From positions 96,192-160,191 of the forward strand of contig NZ_CANLVF010000010.1 in the NCBI RefSeq assembly GCF_947494555.1: a stretch of 64,000 bases of DNA, in the 5' to 3' direction. Positions 42,753-50,900 of the stretch are shown piece by piece (positions within the stretch are counted from its first letter, which is position 1; every line of letters begins with the position of its first letter). The stretch comes from an uncultured Roseibium sp. GTDB taxonomy: Bacteria; Pseudomonadota; Alphaproteobacteria; Rhizobiales; Stappiaceae. Under the pieces are notes generated by a model, which worked only from the letters and a program-made list of their open reading frames with translations, was not told the DNA's origin and did not search any database. The translations under genes were made by a program, and so were the position numbers.

Positions 42753-43634
42753 TCACGCCACCTTGCCCAGCAGACGGTCTGTGACTTCCTGCGTGACGCG
42801 CGACTGGTCTTCGCGGGTCTTCAGGACACAGGCGAGTGTGTCGAAAACGAGTTCCCGGCTTTCGTGGAGGTTCTTCGTGCCCAATCCGAGCAGCGCGGCA
42901 GCCCAGTCGATTGTTTCGGCGACACCCGGTACTTTCGTCAGGTCTTCCTTGCGCAACTTGCCCATCAACTCGGCGATCTGGAGGGCGAGTGCCGCGTCGA
43001 GGCCGTCAATGCGTGCCAGCAGGATGCGCGCCTCGCGATCTGGGGTCGGATAGTCGACATAATGGTATAGACAGCGCCGGCGCAGCGCGTCGGAGAGCTC
43101 GCGTGTGCCATTCGATGTCAGGACGACGCGCGGAATACTGGTCGCCTCAACGGTGCCAAGCTCCGGGATGGAGACCTGGTAGTCCGACAGGATCTCCAAC
43201 AGAAACGCCTCGAATTCCTCGTCAGCCCGGTCGACCTCGTCGATCAGGAGAACCGGCGGTTTTTCCTGGCGGATGGCGGCAAGGAGCGGGCGTTCCAGCA
43301 GGTACTTTTCCGAAAAGACGGCCTCTTCCACTTGCTCTGCCGCCGCTCCGGTTCCTTCGCGCGCCTTGATGGCGAGAAGCTGCCGTTGATAGTTCCACTC
43401 GTAGATCGCGTCCGAGCGATCGAGACCTTCATAGCATTGCAGACGGATGAGATCGGTGTCTTCCAGTTTGGCGAGTGCCTTGGCGACTTCCGTCTTGCCG
43501 ACGCCCGCTTCCCCTTCCAGAAGGAGCGGCCGGTTCAGCATCTCCGTCAGCAACAGCGCCGTTGCCAGCCCGTCATCTGCGACATAGCCGGTTTCCGAAA
43601 GCGCCTTCGCCAATTGTTCCCTGGTCTTGGTCAT
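42753..43634 (-). CDS. coxD: MoxR-type AAA+ ATPase CoxD
   Basis: A 293-residue AAA+ ATPase. Walker A is LLEGEAGVGKTEVAKALAKL, Walker B is PPVLLIDEVDRADEEFEAFL, and VVLTSNGTRELSDALRRRCL is the sensor/arginine region. CoxD is known to be needed for sulfuration and copper insertion at the CO dehydrogenase active site. ATG at 43634 is chosen; a GTG at 43652 gives six more residues. TCTTGGTCA occurs three times on the plus strand around the start (43625, 43643, 43665), so the true start is blurred by a short duplication. Confidence 0.9.
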   Translation of the reverse strand: MTKTREQLAKALSETGYVADDGLATALLLTEMLNRPLLLEGEAGVGKTEVAKALAKLEDTDLIRLQCYEGLDRSDAIYEWNYQRQLLAIKAREGTGAAAEQVEEAVFSEKYLLERPLLAAIRQEKPPVLLIDEVDRADEEFEAFLLEILSDYQVSIPELGTVEATSIPRVVLTSNGTRELSDALRRRCLYHYVDYPTPDREARILLARIDGLDAALALQIAELMGKLRKEDLTKVPGVAETIDWAAALLGLGTKNLHESRELVFDTLACVLKTREDQSRVTQEVTDRLLGKVA

Positions 43635-43672
43635 CCGTTTTGTCTTGGTCACCTGAATTATTTGTCTTGGTC

Positions 43673-43695
43673 ATTGCCAGGCCTGATCCGGCAAT
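43673..43695. repeat. Small palindrome in the coxL-coxD gap
   Basis: ATTGCC...GGCAAT arms with CCAGG/CCGG inside. It resembles the palindrome near 38817, so both may belong to a dispersed intergenic family. A 20-nt-loop hairpin follows at 43790. Confidence 0.5.
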
Positions 43696-43789
43696 CCGGG
43701 CCGTTCCCGTGCAACGCGCCGATGGCCTTTGCAGCAGGACGTCAACGGCATGGATTCCATCGTCAAGCCCTGGACTGATGGAAGTAGAG

Positions 43790-43831
43790 CATCGCGGGAC
43801 AGGCGTGGTGAGGGGGTGCCGTCCCGCGATG
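43790..43831 (-). terminator. Stem-loop between coxL and coxD
   Basis: Perfect 11-base arms CATCGCGGGAC / GTCCCGCGATG around a 20-base loop, directly after the coxL stop. The 207-base gap here is the largest inside the cox structural operon, so the hairpin may cap the coxMSL message and lower coxDEFG expression. No T-run. Confidence 0.5.
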
Positions 43832-43841
43832 ACCTGTTCGT

Positions 43842-46262
43842 TCAGCCGTGTGCGCCGAGATCCTTGGCTGCCTGCCAGACACGCCATGAATCGTGAGGCA
43901 TCTGGATGTGGGTGCTGCCGAGGAACTGGAAGGCATCATTGACCGCGTTCGAGAATGCCGGAACACCGCCGACATTCGGGCTTTCGCCGACACCCTTCGC
44001 ACCGATCGGGTGATGCGGGCTCGGTGTCACCGTGTGGTCGGTCTCCCAGTGCGGGGTCTCAACAGCGGTCGGGATGAAGAAATCCATGAACGAAGCGCCG
44101 AGCACGTTGCCCATCTCGTCGTAGCGGATTTCCTGACCCATCGCGATCGCGAAGGCTTCTGTTAGCCCGCCATGGACCTGGCCCTCGATGATCATCGGAT
44201 TGATGCGGGTGCCGCAGTCGTCCAGGGCGTAGAAGCGCCGTGTCGACGCAACGCCGGTATCGACATCGATATCCATGACACAGAAATAGGCACCGAACGG
44301 GTAGGTCATGTTGGGCGGGTCATAGTAGCTGACTGCTTCCAGGCCCGGCTCCATGTTCGGTGGCGGCGCATGATAGGCCGCCCATGCGATTTCCTTCATC
44401 GACTTGCGCGCTTCCGGATTGCCTTTGACCTGGAACCCGTCGATGTCCCACTCAAGGTCATATTCGGAGACTTCCAGCATATGCGCTGCGATCATCTGGG
44501 CCTTGTTGCGGATCTTGCGGGCGGCAAGCGCAATGGCGGCACCGGCGACGGGTGTCGACCGTGAGCCGTAGGTTCCAAGGCCATAGGGCGCCGTATCGGT
44601 ATTGCCTTCCTCGACCATGATGTCCGCGGCCGGAATTCCGATTTCCGTCGCGATGATCTGGGCCCAGGTGGTTTCGTGGCCCTGGCCCTGGGACTTCGTG
44701 CCCATGCGTGAGATCACCGATCCCGTCGGGTGCACGCGGATCTCCGCGCTGTCGAACATGGCGACACCGAGAATATCGCAGTTTTTCGACGGGCCCGCAC
44801 CGACGATCTCGGTGAAGAACGACACGCCGATGCCCATGATCTCGCGGGTTTCGCCGCGCTTGAAGGCTTCCTGCTTGGCCTTTTGTTCGGCGCGCAGCTC
44901 TCGATAGCCGATGGTGTCCATCGCCTTCTGCATGGCGGTGTGATAGTCGCCGCTGTCGTATTCCCAGCCGAGCGCCGACTGATACGGGAACTGATCCGCC
45001 TTGACGAAGTTCTTCATGCGCAGGTCGGCCGGATCCATGTCCAGTTTCTGCGCCAGAATATCCATCGCCCGCTCGATGCAGTAAGCGGCTTCCGTCACGC
45101 GGAAAGAGCAGCGGTAGGCAACCCCGCCCGGAGCCTTGTTGGTGTACACACCGTCCACCGACAGGTGCGCTGCCGGGAAGTCATAGGACCCGGTGACGAT
45201 GTTGAAGAAGCCTGCCGGCCATTTGGATGGGTCGGCACAGGCATCGAAGCCGCCGTGGTCGGCGAGGACGTGCACTTTCAGACCGGTCACGGTGCCATCG
45301 CTCTTGGCGGCGATTTCCGTGGTCATGTGGTAGTCGCGGGCAAAGGACGTGGTGGAGAGGTTCTCCATCCGGTCTTCGACCCATTTCACCGGGACGCCCG
45401 TGACGATGGAGGCGACGATCGAGCAGATATAGCCCGGATAGGCGCCCACCTTGTTGCCGAAACCACCGCCGATATCGGGCGCGATCACGTGAATCTTGTG
45501 CTCCGGTATCGTCGACAGAAGCGAGGCGACCGTGCGGATCACGTGCGGGGCCTGGAACGTGCCCCAGACGGTCAGTTCACCCTTCACCTTGTCCATGGAC
45601 GCGACGCACTGGCAGGTTTCCAGCGGCGACGGGTGCGTGCGGTGATAGGAAATCATCTCGTTGATGGTCACGTCCGCCTCGGCGAATGCCTTTGCGGTTT
45701 CGTCCTCGTCGCCGACTTCCCAGTTAAAGATATGATTGTGGTGTTTGCGCGGACCGTGTGCGCCTTCCGTCTTGCCTTCAAGGTCGGGACGCAGAACAGG
45801 AGCATCCGGATCCATGGACTTGAACGGATCGACCAGAACCGGCAGCTCCTCGTATTCCACTTCCACCAGCTGGATGGCGTCATCCGCGATGTAGCGGTCT
45901 TCCGCAACGACGAAGGCGACTTCCTGGTTCTGGTAGAGAACCTTGCCGTCGGCCAGGACCATTTGAACGTCGCCCGCCAGGGTCGGCATCCAGGCAAGAT
46001 TGACGCCCTTGAGATCCTCGGCGGTCAGAACCGCAATCACACCCGGGATTTTCAGGGCCTCGGTGGCATCGATTTTGGTGATTTTGGCGTGCGGGTAGGG
46101 GGAGCGGACGAAATCACCGAACACCATGCCCGGCAGTTTCAGATCGTCCACATACTGGCCCTTGCCCTGCGTGAAGCGGACATCTTCCACGCGCTTGCGC
46201 TTGCAGCCCATGCCTTCCAGGGCGGCTTCGCGCTGTTCCCGTGTCGGGGTCATGTCATTCAT
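43842..46262 (-). CDS. coxL: Aerobic carbon monoxide dehydrogenase large subunit CoxL, form I
   Basis: The 806-residue molybdopterin-binding catalytic subunit that oxidises CO with water. AYRCSFR at residues 382-388 is the form I signature, with Cys385 as the ligand to copper in the Cu-Mo cluster. Glu760 in KGVGESPNVGG is the base next to molybdenum. QGQGHETTWAQIIATEIGI and GGGFGNK are molybdenum-hydroxylase family motifs. Its start overlaps the stop of coxS (ATGA at 46259-46262). Form II proteins (AYRGAGR) do not match. Confidence 0.96.
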   Translation of the reverse strand: MNDMTPTREQREAALEGMGCKRKRVEDVRFTQGKGQYVDDLKLPGMVFGDFVRSPYPHAKITKIDATEALKIPGVIAVLTAEDLKGVNLAWMPTLAGDVQMVLADGKVLYQNQEVAFVVAEDRYIADDAIQLVEVEYEELPVLVDPFKSMDPDAPVLRPDLEGKTEGAHGPRKHHNHIFNWEVGDEDETAKAFAEADVTINEMISYHRTHPSPLETCQCVASMDKVKGELTVWGTFQAPHVIRTVASLLSTIPEHKIHVIAPDIGGGFGNKVGAYPGYICSIVASIVTGVPVKWVEDRMENLSTTSFARDYHMTTEIAAKSDGTVTGLKVHVLADHGGFDACADPSKWPAGFFNIVTGSYDFPAAHLSVDGVYTNKAPGGVAYRCSFRVTEAAYCIERAMDILAQKLDMDPADLRMKNFVKADQFPYQSALGWEYDSGDYHTAMQKAMDTIGYRELRAEQKAKQEAFKRGETREIMGIGVSFFTEIVGAGPSKNCDILGVAMFDSAEIRVHPTGSVISRMGTKSQGQGHETTWAQIIATEIGIPAADIMVEEGNTDTAPYGLGTYGSRSTPVAGAAIALAARKIRNKAQMIAAHMLEVSEYDLEWDIDGFQVKGNPEARKSMKEIAWAAYHAPPPNMEPGLEAVSYYDPPNMTYPFGAYFCVMDIDVDTGVASTRRFYALDDCGTRINPMIIEGQVHGGLTEAFAIAMGQEIRYDEMGNVLGASFMDFFIPTAVETPHWETDHTVTPSPHHPIGAKGVGESPNVGGVPAFSNAVNDAFQFLGSTHIQMPHDSWRVWQAAKDLGAHG

Positions 46263-46768
46263 TCTGCAGCCTCCTGGGTTTCAGGCTGATTGAGCTGATC
46301 AGCGGCATACTGGATGGCCTTGACGATGTTCTGGTAGCCGGTGCAGCGGCACAAGTTCCCGGCAATTCCCATACGGATTTCTTCTTCCGTCGGATTCGGG
46401 TTTTCCTTCAAAAGCGTGTGCGCGCGCGTGATCATGCCGGGCGTGCAGAAGCCGCATTGCAGACCGTGCATCTGGCGGAAGCCTTCCTGAAGGGCCGACA
46501 ACGTGCCGTCCGGATTGGCCATTCCTTCGATTGTTGTCAGCTCCGCACCGTTCGCCTGGGCGGCAAACAGGGTGCAGGATTTCACCGACATGCCGTTCAT
46601 TTCGACGGTGCAGGCACCGCAATGCGAGGTCTCGCAGCCGATATGCGGGCCGGTCAGATTCAGTTCTTCGCGCAAGAAGTGGATCAGCAGGGTGCGCGCT
46701 TCCACAAATCGCTGCACCTTCTTTCCGTTGACGGTCACCGTGACCGGGATCTGTTCAATGTCACTCAT
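46259..46768 (-). CDS. coxS: CO dehydrogenase small iron-sulfur subunit CoxS
   Basis: A 169-residue subunit carrying two [2Fe-2S] clusters. Plant-type cluster cysteines are Cys45, Cys50, Cys53 and Cys65 (GCETSHCGAC...SC); the second cluster uses Cys105, Cys108, Cys140 and Cys142 (QCGFCTPGM...NLCRCTGYQN). It passes electrons from the molybdenum site to the flavin of CoxM. It is translationally coupled to coxL. Confidence 0.95.
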   Translation of the reverse strand: MSDIEQIPVTVTVNGKKVQRFVEARTLLIHFLREELNLTGPHIGCETSHCGACTVEMNGMSVKSCTLFAAQANGAELTTIEGMANPDGTLSALQEGFRQMHGLQCGFCTPGMITRAHTLLKENPNPTEEEIRMGIAGNLCRCTGYQNIVKAIQYAADQLNQPETQEAAE

Positions 46769-46791
46769 GAATTTCTTCCTCGATCAGGGTC

Positions 46792-47658
46792 TCAGGCGCT
46801 TGCGCGTTCCGCGGCGCGGGCAAGGGCACGCTGCATCATGATGCCGGCCATCTTGGTGCGGTATTCCGCCGGGCCGCGCCCGTCCGATGCGGGATCGGTG
46901 ATGGCTTCGGCAGCAGCGACAGCGCTCGCGATCGTCGACGCGTCCAGAGTTGAGCCAGTCAGGATGTCGCTTGCATCCGCGGCATGGAGCGGCGTGTCGG
47001 CAACATTCGTAAGGGCGATCGAACAGCTCGCGACGGTGCCGCCGGTCATTGTCAGCACGACCGCTGCTGCGGCAGTGGCATAATCGCCTACCTTGCGCTT
47101 GAGCTTTTCATAGGCGTAGCCGTGTCCTGCCGGAGGAGCCGGAATTTTGACGGCTGTCAGGATTTCTTCCGGCGCCAGCGCCGTGAAGTAGGCGGCCTCG
47201 TAGAAATCGCGCGCGGCAACTTCGCGGTCCCCATCCGGTCCGGTCAGGACGTAAGTGGCTCCAAGGCACTGCATCAGGCCCGGCATGTCGTTGCCCGGAT
47301 CCCCGTTGGCGACGTTTCCGCCGAGCGTTCCCATGTAACGGATTTGCGGATCTGCGATCAGAAGGGACGTTTCCCTGATGATCGGAAGCTTGTCGGCCAG
47401 AAGATCCGATCCGATCAGCTCATGCTGAGTGGTCATGCACCCGATGGTGATCGTTCCGCCGTCCTCGCTGATGCCTTTCAAGTCGGCTATACCGCCGAGA
47501 TCAACAAGGTGTTCCGGGGCCGCCATGCGCAGTTTCATCATGGGGATCAGGCTGTGGCCGCCCGACAAGGGCCTGGCTTCGTCGCCGTGGCTTGCCAGGA
47601 TGGCAATGGCTTCGGCCACCGATGATGGCCTGTGATAGGTGAATTCACCGGGGATCAC
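46792..47658 (-). CDS. coxM: CO dehydrogenase medium FAD subunit CoxM
   Basis: A 288-residue FAD-binding subunit. ARPLSGGHSLIPMMKLRMAA binds the FAD pyrophosphate and RYMGTLGGNVANGDPGNDMP is the second FAD motif. MIPGEFTYHRPSSVAEAIAI is the usual start; the GTG at 47658 has GGGAGGAGAG upstream. It is the first structural gene of the coxMSL set and lies 443 bases downstream of the regulator gene coxC in transcription order. Confidence 0.94.
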   Translation of the reverse strand: MIPGEFTYHRPSSVAEAIAILASHGDEARPLSGGHSLIPMMKLRMAAPEHLVDLGGIADLKGISEDGGTITIGCMTTQHELIGSDLLADKLPIIRETSLLIADPQIRYMGTLGGNVANGDPGNDMPGLMQCLGATYVLTGPDGDREVAARDFYEAAYFTALAPEEILTAVKIPAPPAGHGYAYEKLKRKVGDYATAAAAVVLTMTGGTVASCSIALTNVADTPLHAADASDILTGSTLDASTIASAVAAAEAITDPASDGRGPAEYRTKMAGIMMQRALARAAERASA

Positions 47659-47877
47659 GTTTTCTCTCCTCCCATTCGCCGTCCCGGATGTCTCCGGAAC
47701 AGGGCGCCGTTCGCTGCCTGTCGGGTCCAGTGTCAGTCGAACGGCAAAACCACAGACCGCCACGCGCAGGTGGCAGAATGTCACATGCCACTAGGGTGAT
47801 AAGGGGTGCGCTGCACACTCAAGACAGCATTCACCGAAGACCGCGCGCAATACATCGAAGGCGGTTGCCATACGCAC

Positions 47878-47906
47878 GAAATGCGTCAGAATGGCTGACG
47901 TATTTC
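47878..47906. promoter_or_regulatory. Candidate cox operator (imperfect 12-base dyad)
   Basis: GAAATGCGTCAG / CTGACGTATTTC arms with one mismatch and a 5-base centre. The right-hand element GACGTATTTC recurs as a direct repeat at 48010-48019. LytTR-type regulators often bind pairs of short repeats, so this could be the CoxC site controlling coxM. Confidence 0.5.
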
Positions 47907-48009
47907 ACGAGTTGCACGCGCCTCGAAATGAAGCGATTTAGGGAAAGCCCACGATAAATCGTCACTAAGTTTTTGTTGCCGCGATTAGGTCCGTATTGGC
48001 TTTGAAAGA

Positions 48010-48019
48010 GACGTATTTC
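48010..48019. promoter_or_regulatory. Repeated half-site upstream of coxM
   Basis: GACGTATTTC, identical to the right arm core at 47897-47906, followed a few bases later by TTGCACG, which also follows the first copy. The shared context suggests a repeated protein-binding site. Confidence 0.4.
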
Positions 48020-48101
48020 GTGAAAATTGCACGAATGGCGGCAAAAAATCGATATTGTTGCGCTGCAAACATCGGGTTCAACAGGATTGAACCTATTTGG
48101 G

Positions 48102-49352
48102 CTACTGAGCGGGGGCGGCCTGATCCTGCTGGTCCGAGTTGTCTGAAAGGGCTGTCAGTTTCTCTCGGATACGGCTCCATCTGGAGCGGCTGACCGGAAC
48201 CGTTTGCGCATCGCTGCCTTCCAGTATAAGCACGCCCCCGTCACCGGAGCGTTTGAAACTGGAAACCCGGGAAAGGTTCACGATGTGGCTTCGGTGGACT
48301 CGCTTGAAAATCTTGGGATCAAGTTGCTGTTCGGCTTCGCTGATCGAAAGCGGGCAGAAATGCTCCCGCTCGCCATCATAGAGCTTGGTGTAGTGAGCAT
48401 CGGCATGAATGGCGGAAATCTCTGAAACGCTGATCTGCGTTTTTTGCCCGTCGCGTTCGATCGGCAGCGTGCGCCTGGAAGCGGGGGCCGACACTCTTGG
48501 CCTGGGCGTGACCGCCTGCAGGCCGGCAGCAGGCCTGCGTGCCGGATCTTCTGCCGCTTGCACGTGATCGGTGTCTTCAATCCCGGCAACATTGACCGTA
48601 TCCGAGACCGGCTGGTCCTCTACGGTGCCCGCCTGTATGGGCGCAACCGTTTCACTTGGGACGAGCGCCAGAAGGAAAAGGCCGGATACAAGGAAAGCAA
48701 CGCAGGACACAAAGATGGCCAGGGTGCCTGGACCGAGTGAGGGTGCAGACAAGGTGTCGGCATTTTGGGTCAGCTCATAGGTCATTCCGGTCATGGCTGT
48801 ATAGTGCATGGCTGCAATGGCCAGAGCCATAACCGCTGCCGACACTACCAGCGGCGGCCGTTTGCCCAGCCCGAACAAGAGCCAGAGCGATAGTCCGGCC
48901 GCGTTGAAGGCGATCAGGAAACTTGCCAGAACATAGGTTGGATTGTGAGCCATCTGCAGTGATGTGTGCAGGGAATACATGCCGAGGTAATGCATGGTGC
49001 AAATGCCCGCACCCATGACAAACGCGGCCAATCCAAGCCGGATGGACGTCAGACGGCGGTTGCTGGCGGTGAAAACGGCGACCCCGACAACCAGAACGCA
49101 AACAAGGAATGATAACAGTGTCGGCAGGACAAGGAAGTCCACTCCGAGCGGAAACTTTACTGCAAGCATCCCCACGAAGTGCATCGACCAGATGGCAAGT
49201 GCGAGCGTCAAAGCTGCTCCCACAAGAAGCAGACGGCGTCTTGGGTCAACCGCGTTTCTGACCTGCACCGCCAAGCTTAAGCCAACAAAGCTTCCCTGAA
49301 AGGCCATCACCAGGGAAAGCGCAACGAGCCAGGGCTCGTGCGTCACTGTCAT
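48102..49352 (-). CDS. coxC: CoxC-like membrane regulator with MHYT and LytTR domains
   Basis: A 416-residue regulator. The N-terminal half has seven helices with three MHYT-type motifs (WSMHFVGM, CTMHYLGM, AAMHYTAM), proposed to bind copper and sense gases such as CO or oxygen. The C-terminal part (about residues 300-400) is a LytTR DNA-binding domain (ISAIHADAHYTKLYDGEREH, FKRVHRSHIVNLSRVSSFKR). CoxC of Oligotropha carboxidovorans has the same architecture. It precedes coxM in transcription order and likely controls the cluster. Confidence 0.9.
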   Translation of the reverse strand: MTVTHEPWLVALSLVMAFQGSFVGLSLAVQVRNAVDPRRRLLLVGAALTLALAIWSMHFVGMLAVKFPLGVDFLVLPTLLSFLVCVLVVGVAVFTASNRRLTSIRLGLAAFVMGAGICTMHYLGMYSLHTSLQMAHNPTYVLASFLIAFNAAGLSLWLLFGLGKRPPLVVSAAVMALAIAAMHYTAMTGMTYELTQNADTLSAPSLGPGTLAIFVSCVAFLVSGLFLLALVPSETVAPIQAGTVEDQPVSDTVNVAGIEDTDHVQAAEDPARRPAAGLQAVTPRPRVSAPASRRTLPIERDGQKTQISVSEISAIHADAHYTKLYDGEREHFCPLSISEAEQQLDPKIFKRVHRSHIVNLSRVSSFKRSGDGGVLILEGSDAQTVPVSRSRWSRIREKLTALSDNSDQQDQAAPAQ

Positions 49353-49477
49353 GCCGAGGCTCTCCTCCCTCGTTGCCCGCTCCTGCCTCCGGACCGGGTC
49401 TCAACACTGCATGATAGGGTAAAGGGAGAAAGCCAGCAATCATGACCTTCGTCAGACCGGCACTTACCGCGCTGCTT

Positions 49478-50884
49478 TTATTGCAAAAACCAGTCCCGTG
49501 CATTTTCATGGCAAATCCGCCGGATCAGGCCATCGGCAAGGGTGGTGTCGTTGGGAATGCTGCCGTCTTCTGTCCAGTGCCCGACAATCCGGCAAACCAG
49601 CCGCCGATAATATTCATGCCGAGGGAATGACAGGAACGACCGAGAATCGGTCAGCATCCCGATGAAGCGCGACAGTAGCCCCATTTGTGCGACCTGCGTC
49701 AGATGGCGTTCCATACCTTCAAGCTGATCGTTGAACCACCATGCAGGTCCGGACTGGATTTTTCCCGGTTCCGAGCCGTCCTGGAAGTTGCCTGCTATCG
49801 TCACCATTACTTCGTTCAATGCCGGATTGAGACAATAGAGGATTGTTCGTGGGAGCCCGCCGCGCCTGTCGATCTGATCAAGCAGACTGTTGAGCGGACC
49901 GGCGACCGGACTATCGGAGATCGAATCACCGCCCGTATCGGGACCAATGCCCTCCAGAAGCCTGCTGCTGTTGTTGCGGGATGCGCCGATGTGAAACTGC
50001 ATCACAATGTTGCGCTGTCGGTAAGCCTGTCCCAGTTCGATCAGGACAGCTGCCTTGAAATCGGCTTCATCCCTTGAGGAGACCGGGTCGCCCTCCAGGG
50101 CACTTGCGAGAATGTCGTCGAGGTCACTCGAAGAGCGACTTGAAAACGGTGGCAGTTCACTCAGACCGTGATCGCTGGCCTTGCAGCCAAGCGTGATGAA
50201 ATGATCCAGCCGTTTGATCAGCGCACCGATCAGGTCCTCAAAACGTTCAATGCGCATCTCCGCAGCGGTACCGAGCTTTCGGCAATAGCCCGCGAACCCC
50301 TTGTCCGACGGTGCAAGGGTTTTGTCGGGCCGGAAGCTCGGGGCGATTTTGAAACCCAGGTCCGGATCCCTTAGCGCTTCTCCATGGAATGTCAGGTCGT
50401 CACATGGGTCATCTGTGGTACCGACATAGCCGACATTCATCTGATGAAGCAGACCGCGCGCGCTGTGGGTCGGCTCCGCCAGTTTTGCGTTGGCGATCTC
50501 CCAGACTTCGTCTGCCGTTTCGGGCCCAAATACTCCGTTCCAGCCGAAGTATCGCTTAAGTTCCAGATGGGTCCAGTGATAAAGTGGATTGCCAAGGCAA
50601 TGCGGAACAGTCGCCGCGAAGGCGTCGAACTTCTGCCGGAAATCGGCATCGCCGGTGACAAGCTCTTCCGGCACACCGTTCCAGCGCATGGCCCGCCATT
50701 TGTAGTGATCACCCTCCAGCCAGATTTCACCTATGGAGCTCCAGGACCGGTTGCCGGCAATGGCCGCCGGATCGAGGTGATTGTGAAAATCGACCAGCGG
50801 CAACGGTGCTGCAACCTCGTGGTAGAGACGCAGGCTTGACGGTGTGTCGAGCAGGAAGTCTGGTCCAAGAAAGGGTGCGGTCAT
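49478..50884 (-). CDS. uxaC: Glucuronate isomerase UxaC
   Basis: A 468-residue amidohydrolase-fold uronate isomerase that converts glucuronate to fructuronate (or galacturonate to tagaturonate). LVDFHNHLDPAAIAGNRSWS is the N-terminal metal-site motif, with NVGYVGTTDDPCDDLTFH and MQFHIGASRNNSSRLLEGIG later. Length is family-typical. With UxuB and UxuA in the island the substrate is glucuronate. Last gene of the minus-strand operon. Confidence 0.93.
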   Translation of the reverse strand: MTAPFLGPDFLLDTPSSLRLYHEVAAPLPLVDFHNHLDPAAIAGNRSWSSIGEIWLEGDHYKWRAMRWNGVPEELVTGDADFRQKFDAFAATVPHCLGNPLYHWTHLELKRYFGWNGVFGPETADEVWEIANAKLAEPTHSARGLLHQMNVGYVGTTDDPCDDLTFHGEALRDPDLGFKIAPSFRPDKTLAPSDKGFAGYCRKLGTAAEMRIERFEDLIGALIKRLDHFITLGCKASDHGLSELPPFSSRSSSDLDDILASALEGDPVSSRDEADFKAAVLIELGQAYRQRNIVMQFHIGASRNNSSRLLEGIGPDTGGDSISDSPVAGPLNSLLDQIDRRGGLPRTILYCLNPALNEVMVTIAGNFQDGSEPGKIQSGPAWWFNDQLEGMERHLTQVAQMGLLSRFIGMLTDSRSFLSFPRHEYYRRLVCRIVGHWTEDGSIPNDTTLADGLIRRICHENARDWFLQ

Positions 50885-50900
50885 GATCTGCGTCCGGGTG

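Larger units (their letters stand above)
47659..48101 (-). other. Regulatory region upstream of coxM
   Basis: A 443-base non-coding stretch between coxC and coxM. It holds the candidate dyad at 47878-47906 and a further GACGTATTTC at 48010. The right part (47930-48070) is AT-richer than the surroundings and may contain the promoter. No other gene seen. Confidence 0.65.

Noticed and set aside
42753..43652. Pathogenicity-type or magnesium-chelatase complex for the AAA+/VWA pair
   Set aside because: The pair lies in a complete cox operon, so CoxD/CoxE is the simpler reading.
44730..46289. A 519-codon open frame on the plus strand opposite coxL
   Set aside because: It is a mirror of the high-GC coxL codons; its sequence is rich in His, Arg and Asp with no domain pattern, and coxL is certain.
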